A program made the translations under genes and the position numbers. A stretch of 64,000 nucleotides of DNA from Sitta carolinensis (lineage: Eukaryota; Chordata; Aves; Passeriformes; Sittidae). The DNA lies in contig CM063283.1 in NCBI GenBank assembly GCA_032173965.1, forward strand, positions 34,511,743 through 34,575,742, written 5' to 3'. Positions 29,115 through 41,709 of this stretch are shown piece by piece (position 1 is the first letter of the stretch; each line of letters starts with the position of its first letter). Below the pieces are notes generated by a model, which saw only the letters and a list, made by a program, of their open reading frames with translations, did no database searches and was not told the origin of the DNA.

Positions 29115-29302
29115 AGTATCAGGACACACTCTTTTACTGTAAGGGTGATTGAGCCCTGCCACAGGTTGCTCAGGGAGATTGTGGAATCTCTAACCCTGGA
29201 GATATTTAAGCCACCTGGACATGGTCATGGCCTTCCAGCTGTGCATAGTCCTGTTAGCAAGGGAGTGGACCAGATGATCTCCAGAGCTCCCGTTCAAACA
29301 TT
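29115..29302 (+). mobile_element. CR1 LINE 3' fragment
   Basis: The order ACTGTAAGGGTGATTGAGCC, CACAGGTTGCTCAGGGAGAT, CCCTGGAGATATTTAAGCC and GGACCAGATGATCTCCAGAG is the CR1 3' end on the + strand. It is short, diverged and lacks the terminal repeats. Confidence 0.88.
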
Positions 29303-29415
29303 GACTTTTCTCTCATTTTGTGGTAGTGTAACACCCAATGCAAAACAGAAATTCTTTCAAAGGAAATAAAGTAAGATTTTCAAAGGAATGATGACATAAA
29401 ACTGGCTAAGAATGC

Positions 29416-29435
29416 AAAAAAAAAAAAAAAAAAAA
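29416..29435 (+). repeat. A20 homopolymer near a CR1 fragment
   Basis: Twenty A residues lie about 110 bp after a + strand CR1 fragment. CR1 elements do not end in poly(A), so I do not join the two. Confidence 0.9.
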
Positions 29436-31738
29436 GAAAACAAAACACCCAAAAAAAACAAACAACTGGGACTGAATAGGAAATTCATCTAAATTCAAAT
29501 ATTTAGTAAGAAAATATATTTAAGGCTACATATTATCATAGTTCTTCAGCTTATCCTGTTCATCATATATTTTGCTACATAATCCTGCTAAAATTCAGTT
29601 TTATATTTGCTTTTTCTGATAGCTGAGAGGGCATGAAGACACAGCAGAACACACTGCTTGGACTTCTGAATGATAATGCAGAACAAAAATCACATCAAAC
29701 ATGAAATACCTGCCACATTTATATTATACTTCTGTCTTGGTGATTTGGTCCCTATTAAACAGCCTGGAAACTTAACCAAAGCCACTAAAAGTGAATCCCC
29801 ACAAATATATCTGAAATATGGATACATCAGGTCTCTGTAGCAGTGAGATTTACCTACTGTCAGATGCAGCAGCTCTTTCAGAATCCCTTTTCTCCTTAAT
29901 AACTTCATTTCTGGTAAAGCAAAAATTCTATTTCCTTCAGAGTTCTTTTTTGCCTCATGAGAAAAAGAAAATTCCAAATTGTTCTTAACTCTATAGTGTA
30001 TAGTCTTCTTTTTTGCTCCACAGTCCTCAAGATGCTCCTTAGTTAAGGTGGTTTTCTTTGACTACTTTTCAGACAGTATCTTCTTATTCAGTCCTGGATA
30101 TCTGTAGGGATGTCTGAAGTCTCTATCTGCATGACGTAATATAGCTTAGACACTTTATTCAACTTCCTAGTTATTTTTTTAAATTCAAATCCTCTGATAC
30201 CATTCAAAGTCTTCTAGGCCTTCATTCATATATCAGTTCAGGAGACAGCCATATTTCATAATATTGGCATGAGTTCATCTCACCATCATTCACAGGAGTC
30301 CTCTGAGATGGATCCTGAAGACTTCCTTTATTTTAGGAAGTCTTGTAAATGAAATACCTTGCTTGATCTGCAAAACACCTTAAAAGCAAATCCCTGTTCT
30401 GTTACTTTCCCAAATAATAGTTTATTTGATTAGCAGTTGATTCGCACAATTTGAAATTAATTGACTTTAGATTACTTTAGTTGGACATTTAAAACCACAT
30501 TACAAAGATTTGTGATGTTTCTGTCAGGATGCGTTCACTTCAGGCTTGGTAACTGGCTAAGTACTTAATGAAGTGTTTTCACAGAGAAAATAATGGGCAA
30601 ATTTTGGAAAGTTTGGATAAACCAACAGATGTCCAAATATTTAAATGTTGTTTGAACTTAATACATTGTGTTTCATGACAACCTCATGGCATGAATTTTT
30701 CTCAAATACTTCCTAACTGTGCTGGTGCCAAAAATACAAAAATTTCTTAAAATATACTGACAGATGCATATCTAGTTCTTCAGCAAATTGTGCCCTGTAA
30801 ACATTTAAAAACAATGATTTTAGCAACCATTTACAAACCAGATTTAATTGGTTTGATATTGGAAAGGGCATTATGAATTGTGAGTCTAACTGTGCTTCCT
30901 ATAATCTTACTTCTTTTTTATAAAAGAAGTTCTTTCATAAAATACCAGGAATTATATTGAAAAATTTGGCAATCAGTTATGCTAAAGTAAGCTTTATGTT
31001 ATGACTTCTTGAAGACCCTAACACCTTTGCAACTTTAGAGTATTTATCAGCACAGGAGTAATGGTTAAAGTCAGATTATCTTCTGTGAGATGAAAAGGAA
31101 TGCCCAGAATCTTACACCTTCCAAATTTATCCAGTTAATCTAGCTCATCGAATCAGTGTTTTGAGGCATAAATTATTATGACAAGATTTCTTTTAATAGT
31201 TCACAAACAGCCAATAAAACCGGGTTTTTCCTCCTCACACATGTAGAAATAAATCATCTGTATAAAATAGAAATTGCCTGTTGTGTTTTTTTATGAAAAT
31301 AACAGAGCAGCTCAGACAATGTAGCCAAGGGTGGGACTACCAACGGTTATAAATAAAACATTAACAACGTCATTGTATTTCCCTTGACTTCCACACTTGT
31401 ATCTCTGGGGAAATAAAGGCCCTGCTACTTACTAACTTGAATTCCTGTCATTGTACTTTGGGAATCAGCTCCTTGAGATGAAAACCTACAGCATATGCCT
31501 AAGGTTATCATATCTGAGGACATTCACAAGCACTGATGTAGAGTTAAAAATATTTTTTTCTTCTTTTTCTTTTTCTTTTTTCTTTTTTTAGAAAAGCACA
31601 GAGTTAGAGAGACTTGTAATAAATCAAGATAAACAACAAACTATGTGATGGCAGAAATTGCAGTGGAAAAGTGAAACATGTCCCACTCTTTTTTATTTAA
31701 ATAAAAAATAACCACAGTGTACTGTTATAATAATATCC

Positions 31739-31758
31739 TTTTTTTTTTTTTTTTTTTT
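31739..31758 (+). repeat. T20 homopolymer
   Basis: Twenty T residues, 190 bp before the polypurine tract. A TTTTTC-rich stretch (31558-31589) is also nearby, making 31.55-32.06 kb a simple-repeat cluster. Confidence 0.9.
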
Positions 31759-31946
31759 AATTTTTCAGCCCATCTGAAGTGGTGATATGTCAAGTTTTGC
31801 AAAAAACACCTATTCATCATTTCCTTCCTGATATCTTTCCCTCCTTTCTGCCACTACTCTGTTAAAGTGAACTAATCACAGCAAAAGCAAAATGCTTTTT
31901 TCCTACTCTAGCACATGGCAGTGGGTAATTGTCTCTCAGTATTTAC

Positions 31947-32057
31947 AGGGAAGGGAAAGGGGAAGGAGGGAAGGAGAAGGGGGAAAGGGGAAGGGGGAAA
32001 GGGGAAAAGGGAAGGGGAAAGGGGAAGGGGAAGGGGAAGGGGAAGGAGAAGGGGAAA
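31947..32057 (+). repeat. 111-nt pure purine (GGGGAA)n-type tract
   Basis: Every base from 31947 to 32057 on the + strand is A or G, mostly as GGGGAA, GGGAAA and GGAAGG units. Such mirror-like polypurine tracts can form triplex DNA, and the repeated G3-4 runs can form G-quadruplexes (known chemistry). An open frame through it (31892-32098) is an artefact of composition. Confidence 0.95.
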
Positions 32058-34534
32058 TTATTTGTCTCAGACAAATTTTGCCCATTGAACTTCACTGATT
32101 GACCTATGTGGTTAAATCAAGTCAAGGGACTATTCTCACAAAAAGATTGGCAGATGCAGAACAATGCATGAGCTCACATCTGCATACTTCTTAATTATCT
32201 TGTAACCTATGATAAAACCAAATGCATTATTGCTCTAAGTTTCCTTTCTTGCCAGTCTGTGTATGTTAATCTTTTCCCATCGAATGTATGGGTTCAGGAA
32301 AAAGTAAACTCCAAACAAAAACGACTCAGTTAAGTTCACACATGAGTTGGACCTAAAGCAGCTCAAATTTCAACACTCACATTGATCAAACAACTTGTAC
32401 GAGAATGTGAAGCTCTCAGGTCAAAACCTGTATTTGCTATTTGGGCATAGTCAACAAGGCCTAGGCCATCAAATTCAGTAAACTTGTTTTCTACACAGAA
32501 ATTATTTTTAGATTTTCAGATAGTCTCAATAAATTCAATCATCGTGATGATTCATATAAAAATTTCCATTTATTGGAACACATCATTTTTCATTTTTAAG
32601 TACAAAAAATTAGAATGTCAGTCTCTTCAGTAATGTAGAGTATACTGTGTCCTTTCTTCATGGCCTATTTATTACACCTGGATTTTGTCCAGAAAAATAA
32701 ATGACTGATGTGAATTTATTTATTTTGGTATCACCATTTTTAAGATAATTGAATTCACAAAATATATTATATATAAAATATATATTATTAATTACCTTGT
32801 CTGTCCCTCCAGAAGATCAATGGGAGTGCTATTATTGATTTCCCAAAGACAAGGATTAGGTTAAATACATCTGAATCAATGCCAAGGAAAAGTTTGTTTT
32901 GGTCTGAGTTTATGCCTAATTCCTTAAGCCAAAAATAGACATAGAGGAAATGTTTCATCCTAATCATTAATATTAACCCATTTTAATCAAAGTATATGTT
33001 ACTCTAACTGTGATTTTAGAAATGGGAACTGTATGGAATATGCACCCAGTCACTGCCTAGAAAAGGTGATCCAAATTTACTCATGGCTTAAGTGGTGATT
33101 AATGTTACATGTGGAGAAATAATTGGTTAGGACACAGATGTTTAGATGAGGAATGTATAATAAAAGAGACAATATGACATCATTTGTCCTTGAGTGTATC
33201 TAAAATTTATGTGACAAGACACAGACAAATTTAAGGAATCCGAATAAACTCAATAAAGAGATGAAGGCAACACCTTTAATTTTTAACTTATTTATCCTAT
33301 CCTAAACCTTCTTTCAGCTAAAACTCAGACACTAAGCTTCACCTCATCTAGTTTTAAACAGCTAAAAGATTGAAAATTAAATCTGAATTAGTCACTATAC
33401 TCTCACCAGACTCAAAAGAGAGAGAATAATAGATTACCCAGAAGACAAATCCTCTGAGCAATCTTATACCCTAAAGTCCAGATGCAATTAATCACCTTCA
33501 GAAAAAAACTGATTTTATTCATGCAAAGAAATCCTATAAAATCTGCTTCAGGTTTAGCATCTATCATGCAGCTGCCTAGCTTGGAAACTACTTTAATTCA
33601 GAGCACAGCCTCCAGCACATTTTTTGTGGGTAAACAAGGAGATCAGGAAAAACAGAGCTCCATTTATCCAGAAAACATCTGCCATTGTCTAGTCATTGAT
33701 GAAGGTTTTATTTGCCTCCTACTCTTGGAGAATTAACACAGTGTTGTTTAGACATACTATGGCCAACCTGCAGGGACTCATTAGACTATTTAGATCTCCA
33801 CCTAGCTTTAGAAAGGGAAGGGTTCTTTTTTTCCCTGTTGCACACCTGCATCTCCCTTACAGTTCAGACTGCAGTACTCCATTGTTTTGCCAGATGACCC
33901 TTTTCCATCAGCTGCTCATCTTCTCTGCTATCTGCATTACAAGTGGATCCTGCTCTGACTCTGTGAGAGTTTTGTCTGCTTACATTGGGGCAGTGACTCA
34001 TGAACTGCATGCCATTCTTTGCTGGTAGAAGGCACCTCCAAGGTCCACTGTAACTGTCTTCAAGGCTTCCCTGGCCCTTGCAGGATATGTCTGTATCAAT
34101 AAATAGGATTAGCAGGAACCCAGGAATACTTGCACCCATATAAATCCTCTTCTCCGCAATGCATCCCATCCCCTATACACAAAAAATAGAGTGGCTGTGT
34201 ACAGATTCTTTACTGGAACAGTCTGAATCATGCCTAATTCCATCCATAACAGATCCAGGCGTTATCTAGGCCAGGTCTATGGCACAGTCATAACCACACT
34301 GCTGCGTGGGGGTTCTCTCAAGAGTGGTGAATTTAACTCATCTGTCCATCAGCTAATTAGAAATATATGGAATTACACTTTCCTGTTTCCCAAAACTTGC
34401 TCTTGAACAGTAACATTTAGGTCCAGAACTGTTCATGGTGTCCAGTGGGCTGGCATGCTCACAAAGCATGTCACCTGCCAAGGGGGTGGCAATAAGTAGG
34501 ACATGAAGCCCTTAGAAATGATGGTTGATGTACA

Positions 34535-34826
34535 TTCTAAGGAACATATTCATCAAGATCCAAGGGAATGGCTTGAAGTTGTGTCAAGGGAGGTTTCAGT
34601 TGGACATTAGAAAAGTTTTGTCACCCAGAGGGTGTTTAGGCACTGGAACAGTTATTCCAGGGAACTGGTTACAGCACCAAACCTGTCTGAGTTCAAGTAT
34701 TTGGACAATACTCTCAGGCACATGGTGTGACTCTTGGGGATGGCCCTGTGAAGGACCAGGAGATGGACTCAAGGATCCTTGTGGGTCCCTTCCAGCTCTG
34801 CACACTCTGTGATTCTGTGATTACTC
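34535..34826 (+). mobile_element. CR1 LINE 3' fragment
   Basis: Recognisable CR1 landmarks occur in order: GGGAGGTTTCAGTTGGACAT, TTAGAAAAGTTTTGTCACCC, GGCACTGGAACAG, GTCCCTTCCAGCTCTG and the terminal octamer-like repeats CTGTGATTCTGTGATT. The reading frame is broken and the copy is 5'-truncated, as usual for CR1. Confidence 0.88.
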
Positions 34827-37182
34827 AGCTGCTGATATGTGGTAGGAACAACTGATTACATGTTTAGAGCTAATATGAAAAATTAAGGAAGGAATCCGAT
34901 TCTCTAGCTGATCCCTTCCCTTTTATTCCGCATGCAAGAAATATGTATTCCAGTTTCGTCTTTCACCTATTGAGCCTGCTGGGGTTCAAAATATTAAAAG
35001 GGGCAAAAGGTTTGCTTAAAATAGCAGCTGAAAAAGGAATGATGACAAAAGGAGTGGAGTATTTCTTTTATTAATAGTGAGGGCAAGCACAGCAATACAT
35101 TGGCAGGCTCACTATTGGTCTCAAGCATAACAGTGTTAACTAACTAACCCAAACTGCCTTATGCCATCAATAAGCAGCAGTAAATCTGCCCATCTGTATT
35201 ATCAGTCCATAGAAAAGGATTCAAATTTAGTAGGAATTAGTTTTAACATTTTTACATTTGTACTGATAAGATACTTTTGGCAAATTGGATGTTGCTACAA
35301 AACTTATCAAAAGCAGGGAAAATTACAGTTGCATTCTTAAATGTTATGGCATCTTATCTTTGCCCTAATTCTCATGGCTTTCTGCTCTTTGCATCTGGAC
35401 TTCTGGCATAGCACAGTTATGAAAGAAATGCTTTCAGTCAAGTGATTCAAAGGAAGGTTTGTATCAATCTAAATGCACAGGAATCATATCTGAGGGATGT
35501 AACTTGTATTTAACCAGGAAATTCACACTAAAATAAAATGTCTTGTTTGCAAGATCATTCTGTGTTTAAAAATAGACAAAGGAATGATGTTCATTCACGT
35601 CATTAGAGTAGGTAGACAAGGAATCTGTATGAGAACATGGGCTAATGGGTTATCATTCTTTTATATTAACCTAAAAATACAACTTTGATACTTTATTTTT
35701 TACATAATAGAAGCTAGATCATTCTGCTGACTATGAACAGAAACAGGGGAAATGGCTAAGATATAGTGAAATCCTCTTTGACATTTTGCCCAAATTAGAA
35801 TGACCCTTTTGGAAGATCAATATTTGCACTTGCTTTTCTACATTGTCATTTAATTTTCTTTCTCAACTGCTGGTCATAAAAAGAAATTATGAAGAACCAA
35901 GAGTGAGACAGTTATTGCACAATTTCATTCCTGACTAGAAAAAAAAAAAAGATATGGACATAAACTGAGGTTAAAGTTGTTTAGAGGGTTAAAGTTGTTT
36001 CCAAAAAGTGCCCAGAGCTGCATGTGCTAACCCAAACTGAATGCACATGCCAGCTAACATGAGGTAATACAGTACTGTGAATTTCTGTTCAGTTACTTGC
36101 ACATTTTACATAGTCCCATTCTAAAAGACAATACCAATGTCAGACACACCAGAAAAGAGGAACACAGAGCAAGGGAGTAAACCCCTAAATCATTTTATCT
36201 GTTATGCAGATTAGTGAGCACAGGAAGACAAAGGTGTGCTAGAGTAGGGCTTCTGGGTCACCAGGACACTGGCATGGTGAAGAATGAGAAATGAACATTA
36301 CAGACCTGGAATGGTGAGAATGATGCAGAAGAATCTTGGAAAACACATCTCCTTGTCATTTTCAAGAAGCTGAATATTTATTTATTTTAAGGACATTATC
36401 ATTATCTGCAGGAGAAAAACCCGGAAGAATTTATTCCCTGTTTACAAAGAGCCTTTAGCAAGATAGATTCATGTGGACAACAGATTAGTTTGGAATAGGC
36501 TTTCTAAAAATTCCTCACATGTTTGAATACTCTTTCTGAAACCTGAAGTTGAAATTTCAGCACAGAATCAAACACACTTTATTCTGCCCACCTACTAAGG
36601 AATCTCCACTTTATTCTATTACAGTAAAGACTATAAATACCTCTGTAGGAAAATATTGGTATTATGAAGCAGAGGAGGTATCAGCTTCTGCAATTAGTAA
36701 GCAAGCAAGATCAAGTTTTCAGACGTAAATGAAACTAAAAAAAAAGTCAGCAAATTTCACCTATGAAGGAAGGTGAGATAATAGCAGCAATATCTGAATA
36801 TCAGTTTTGTCAGAACAGATATTGAGTCATGCTGTTTTGCTGGGAATCTGTAATATGGAGGTCTCTAATACATTCATATTCCGAAGCTTTGAAGCAAGAG
36901 AGTTGGAGAAGAAATCAGAGGATTGCCTTGAGAAGAAATAGTATTCTGTACCTGTGTCCTCCAGTAAAGTTCAAGTTCTATGGGAAGATTTCAATAGATG
37001 TGGTCAAGGCTTCAGAAAGTATATCACATATAACAGGAAGAAATATGACAGCAGTAGAATTTCAATAACAGTGTGATAAAAAATAAAATAATAATTTGAA
37101 AAAAAAAGTAACAAAAAAACAATAACAAAAAGATCAGGGAAAAGTGAAGAAAGTAGTATAAAAAATGAAACAGGGATAGAAC

Positions 37183-37283
37183 TGGACCTTGAAGACTACA
37201 TTCATACCCCATGAGAATTAGAAGGAATTGAAGTTGGACCTTGAAGACTACATTCATACCCCATGAGAATTAGGAGAAATTGC
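37183..37283 (+). repeat. 52-bp tandem duplication, two copies
   Basis: TGGACCTTGAAGACTACATT begins at 37183 and again at 37235. The first 39 bases of each copy are identical and the remainder is partly diverged. An A-rich stretch lies just upstream (37080-37140). Confidence 0.93.
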
Positions 37284-39304
37284 ACTGATGTTGGGCTATA
37301 ATAGGGTATTTTGCTTAAATAAAATAAACAAACAAAAAGAAGCCCCAAAATGAATGGCAATAGCAGAAAGTGTCCAGCTTAAAATAAGTGATTGAAAGAG
37401 TTTAAGGAGTTAATTTGTGACTGACACTGAGGGGAATATGATTTCACTGGCCTGGAAGCTCAAAAGAGAGAGATACAGGTACACATCTCTAGCAAAACAG
37501 AGAAAGAAGGGTCATGAAGGGGAGGTTGCAACAAAATGGTACCTAAAGGTCAAGGATGGGAGAGAGCTAAAATCAGGTTAGGGAGAACTTTTCCCTGGAG
37601 AAATCAAAATGTATTTTTGAGCAGGAAGTAGCTTTGGAGAGTTCCTCTTGAAACAAGAATACTCCATTTCCTGGAGATAAAAAATAGATTGCTGTTAGGA
37701 GCAAAGAAGTCCACTTCAGGGAATGGTGGCTTGATCTAAGAGCAAATACATGACCAGGCTTCTAGAGCATCCACAAAATGTTATTGTAGATCTGTGAAAT
37801 CAGAAACAAGCAAGCCCTCTGTTAAGGGCTGCAAGTGGATTTACATTTTTGCCAGCTGGGTACCAGAGTTCTGGGCTCCTCAGTCCAAAAGAGATAGAGA
37901 GTGGCTGAGAGGCAGCAGCAAAGAGACACAAAAATGATGGCCTTCATGAGGCCTTTCCAATCTCTACCCTTATGCAGAGATCACTATTCTGATGATAGTA
38001 TCTGTGGGTACCAAACCTACTCAACTGAAGGACCAAAGACAGCAGGAGAAAATTTCACACAAAACCACAGTAGTTTAGAAATCAAAATGGATTCCAGAAA
38101 AACAAAGCAAAACAGCTCCTATGCACCTGGGAGGAAAAAGGACAGCAAACTAAGAGAAGAGTCCATTGTGTAGCAACAGAGTGTTCTGTCTTTTAGAGGG
38201 AACTTTGAAGTTTCAAGTCAATACTTGTAAGGGTTATGTTAAAAGATTATTTTAATAGTGACTACACACCTGAACAAAAGGACCCTCTTAGGTCTTTAAG
38301 TCCTCAGTCTGTTAAAATAATGTGACACACTTTTGTGAGGGAAGGAAAGTTTTTGAACCCAGAAGTTTTTACCATCAATAAAAAGTCAGATCTTGAGGCT
38401 TCTCCAGAGGCCATCTTCTACAAATAAAACAGCATCTGGAAACAGAATTCCTGTATTCCCTTGGCTGACAGCACACAATCTTCTAGCACTAAATATAAAT
38501 CTATGTAAAAATGGATATTAATAATTTGAGCCTTTACCATATAAAAGGAGAAGACATTACTCCATTAGAACATTTTTAAATGCTAGAAGCCAGATTTTGT
38601 TGCAAAATACACAAGGTAACAATAATACATGCCTATTCTCAATATATTAAGGGCTGTGCTTGGTAATGTCCTGAGGACATACCTGTAGTTAACTACAGAA
38701 TGTCTACATAGACTACAAATCCTTCAGCAATGCTCTGAAAAAGGTAGTTAAAGTAGCCATGTCACCAAGCAGCTGCACTGATTTGAAAGAGTGAGGTTTA
38801 AATTCATTAGATCTGGGCCTTTCAAACATCTCCTACCAAAAATCTGATTTCCAGTACAACCAGCAGCGTTAGGAACCTCCAAAAGATAATAGCCAGCATC
38901 AGTCTTTGCTGATCTGCAGTAGACAGCGCTCTGATATTCTCTGAATTGAGAGCTGATGAGCTACAAAGATATTTCCATGGCTGGAACCCAAAACAGAGAA
39001 AATATCCAAGAACTATTTTCACTCTCAATACAACATTTGTTTGAAATAAAATTGAAGAGCTTCTTCAAAGGTGTGATCAGTAAAGACCTCCTTACAAATA
39101 TGAGATCTTTTTATGTCTTACAAGAGAAAATCTTAGAGCCCAAGGTCATGGCATAAAGTGTAGAAAGACTTTTCAAGATCTCTGAGCTTTTGAGTAGCTT
39201 CTAGTCAGCCACATAAACAGTACTTCTACCTCTTGGGTATATAGCATCTAAACATTATCTCTTGCTTAATTCGCTGAGTCTGTCAGTGCAGTTTGGTGAA
39301 AGTA

Positions 39305-39365
39305 CCAGAATCATGGAACCACTTAGGCTGGAAAAGACCCTGAAGATCATTAAGTTCCCTCAAGG
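39305..39365 (-). mobile_element. Short CR1-like 3' end remnant
   Basis: AGAATCATGGAACCACTTAG, GCTGGAAAAGACCCTGAAGA and TCATTAAGTTCC resemble the reverse complement of the CR1 3' terminus. Only about 60 bp is recognisable. Confidence 0.55.
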
Positions 39366-41418
39366 GGACAACTCTTACCTTGGAAATGGAAATGTCTCCT
39401 TCTCAAACAAAAGCAGAGGATCCCAGGGACTATTTTAGTTGTGAGGAAGTGCAGCCACCTTACTGCCTGGAACAAACCCTGGTGCCTTGTGGAAAGAACC
39501 AGATTTCACTACCACTTATACCTGGCCCCACAGTAACAGATTTGATTTTGTAGCTAGGTGGAACCATCCTGTGCAGAGCCAAGCATGAAGTAAACAAGAA
39601 GTCTGTGAACAGCCAGATCTCTGGCACATGAAATCTCTCTTTTACTTCACAGCACAGATTTTCTTATTCTTAACTGAATAATTTTACTGTGTGCAGCTTA
39701 TCAGTGCAATTTAAAGCCAGAATATGGTGGCAGATTTGCTCTATCCAGATGAACACAGTGTTTCGTATAACATGGCCACACTTGCAGAAAAACATGGATG
39801 AGTGAATCACTGCACCTCTCGTTGAAGTCAGGCATTTTGTCTGGAAATAAATTTAATCCAGACTTGAAAAGCTTGCCTGGAGTAATCTCTGTGTATCAAC
39901 ATAAACAATGTATGATCAGTTATCACCTCCCTTGTATAAATGCATACATTACACAGCAGCTGAAACATGTACTTTTTTTGTAACAACTGATCTTATCTAG
40001 GCTTCCTGGGCAATTCTGATCCAAATTTCTATTACAGCTGGAATTCAAGAGTAAACTTTTTATGTTTATTCTATTGAAGTATCATGGGGAAAAAACAAAC
40101 AAACAAAAAATTTAATCATTTCCATAAAATCCAGAAACGCTGTTCTTTCAAACCTGCAGTTATTTCCCCAGACTCATTTTGGTAACTTTTCCCTTAATAG
40201 ACAATGATTCAGTGTGTTTTATACCTCAATTTAATCACATGCTGGTATATCAGTTTCAGAATTGTAATTTACCTTGTGATTTCCTTTGCTGCTGCTTAAT
40301 AGGAAGGATGAGGGGAATAAATTTTACTAAGTGATATATTGGTTTTAATTTTAGAGTTAGATGGGGAGAAAAATTTCAGTTATCTACCAGTCTGCCTCAA
40401 AGGCTTGAACTTAATTCCATTAAAAAAAATCCTCAAGCTCTTAATAAAAAGACTATAAGAGATGGACAAATGTTTTCTTCTTAGTACAAATTTGATTGGT
40501 CTTCATTATTTTGGTCTTGTAATCATGTACAATGTAATCTACATTAAAGCAAGTATTTGCATCCAAACTTCATGTTTCATTGGTGCTATCTACTGGTGGG
40601 GCTTTATTGTAACTTTTTATGACAAAATAAATTTTGTTTAATTGTTCAAGAATTAGGTAAAATATCAATACATTGCAACTGACAGATAACACTACTATTT
40701 ATGGAAGTTGCTTAGCTTTGTAGAAATAGACATAGCATAACTACACCTCATACTAAAGAGAATTCCATATTTTTGCATAAGTTTAGACTAAGAAAAAAAG
40801 TGAAGCAGCTAATGTCATTCTTCTTTATCATCTGTCCAGTACATGAACATACGCAGTTACAAAACTGCAATATCCTAATATCTTGATTTCTCAAAGTGCT
40901 TCTATTCTTTCAAAATTGCCATTGGTAATGTTTCTATAGTAACTTCTGTAACACAGAGGACTATTTTCTGACTTTAATTCAGCTCATGCATCTAATGAAT
41001 GGCTCACACTGAGACAGCTATTCTTTCTATTCATCCCAGACTTGCCCCAGTTAGTGGGCAAATTTCCACCAGACTCAATAAAAAGAAAAGCAAGCCTGAT
41101 GGGGCAGACTTCTGAGGCTGCTTTAGTTGCTGAACAACATAAACAGAAAGTTAATGGGATTTGCAAAAGTACCTGCAAACTCATAACAAAATTCTCATTG
41201 ATTCAATAAAGCATTATATGACTTAAAATATATAGTCCGGCAGCATCTCATAAACTCGTTAATTAAAGGACTTTTTGATGCCATAATTGTGACCACTTCT
41301 CATGATTTATATTAAATGAAACATAAGAGTCTTTAAAGTCATTATGTTGATAAAAATCATCCTGGTGGTGATTACAAGATAACCAGTCTTTTTATTTTGT
41401 AAATGGCATTCCAAATTA

Positions 41419-41448
41419 GAAAAAACAAAACAAAACAAAACAAAAAAC
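41419..41448 (+). repeat. (CAAAA)n simple repeat
   Basis: Several consecutive CAAAA units follow an A run; about 30 nt. Confidence 0.85.
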
Positions 41449-41668
41449 ATCCAAACATTATCAGTCATTGATGAAAATGTTGCATTTGACTTATGATTAA
41501 AACAGTGACTGGCTAGTTCATATAATTGTTAATATCTGGTGGGATAAAGTGCAATGAAAGGGCAGAATACAATAAACTGAGTAACAGGCAGAGTCTGGAA
41601 GGTCCAGCTTTCCCTGCTTTGTACAAAACTGAACTTTCCATAGGACAAGGAATATTTCTGCTTCCCAG

Positions 41669-41708
<40 letters not shown>
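41669..41708 (+). repeat. A40 homopolymer
   Basis: Forty consecutive A residues follow CTTCCCAG. I looked for a retroposed gene body upstream and for target-site duplications and found neither, so it is listed as simple repeat. Its length in the assembly may be inexact. Confidence 0.9.

Positions 41709-41709
<1 letters not shown>

Larger units (their letters stand above)
29436..34534. other. Upstream non-coding DNA with a simple-repeat cluster, no gene seen
   Basis: It contains the T20 run, a pyrimidine-rich stretch and the polypurine tract. Overlapping frames at 33482-34169 on both strands are not recognisable as protein. Confidence 0.72.

Noticed and set aside
29028..29369. 113-codon frame
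   Set aside because: It runs through a CR1 3'UTR fragment, so it is not a gene.
33482..34169. Several overlapping frames of 60-110 codons on both strands
   Set aside because: They overlap one another in conflicting frames and match no family; no retroviral or CR1 motif was seen.
37901..38173. 90-codon frame with a protein-like amino-acid mix
   Set aside because: No domain, no signal peptide, no neighbouring exon signals and no recognised homology; chance length in this much DNA.
41520..41668. Possible processed pseudogene ahead of the A40 run
   Set aside because: The preceding 150 bp match no mRNA I recognise and no flanking direct repeat was found.
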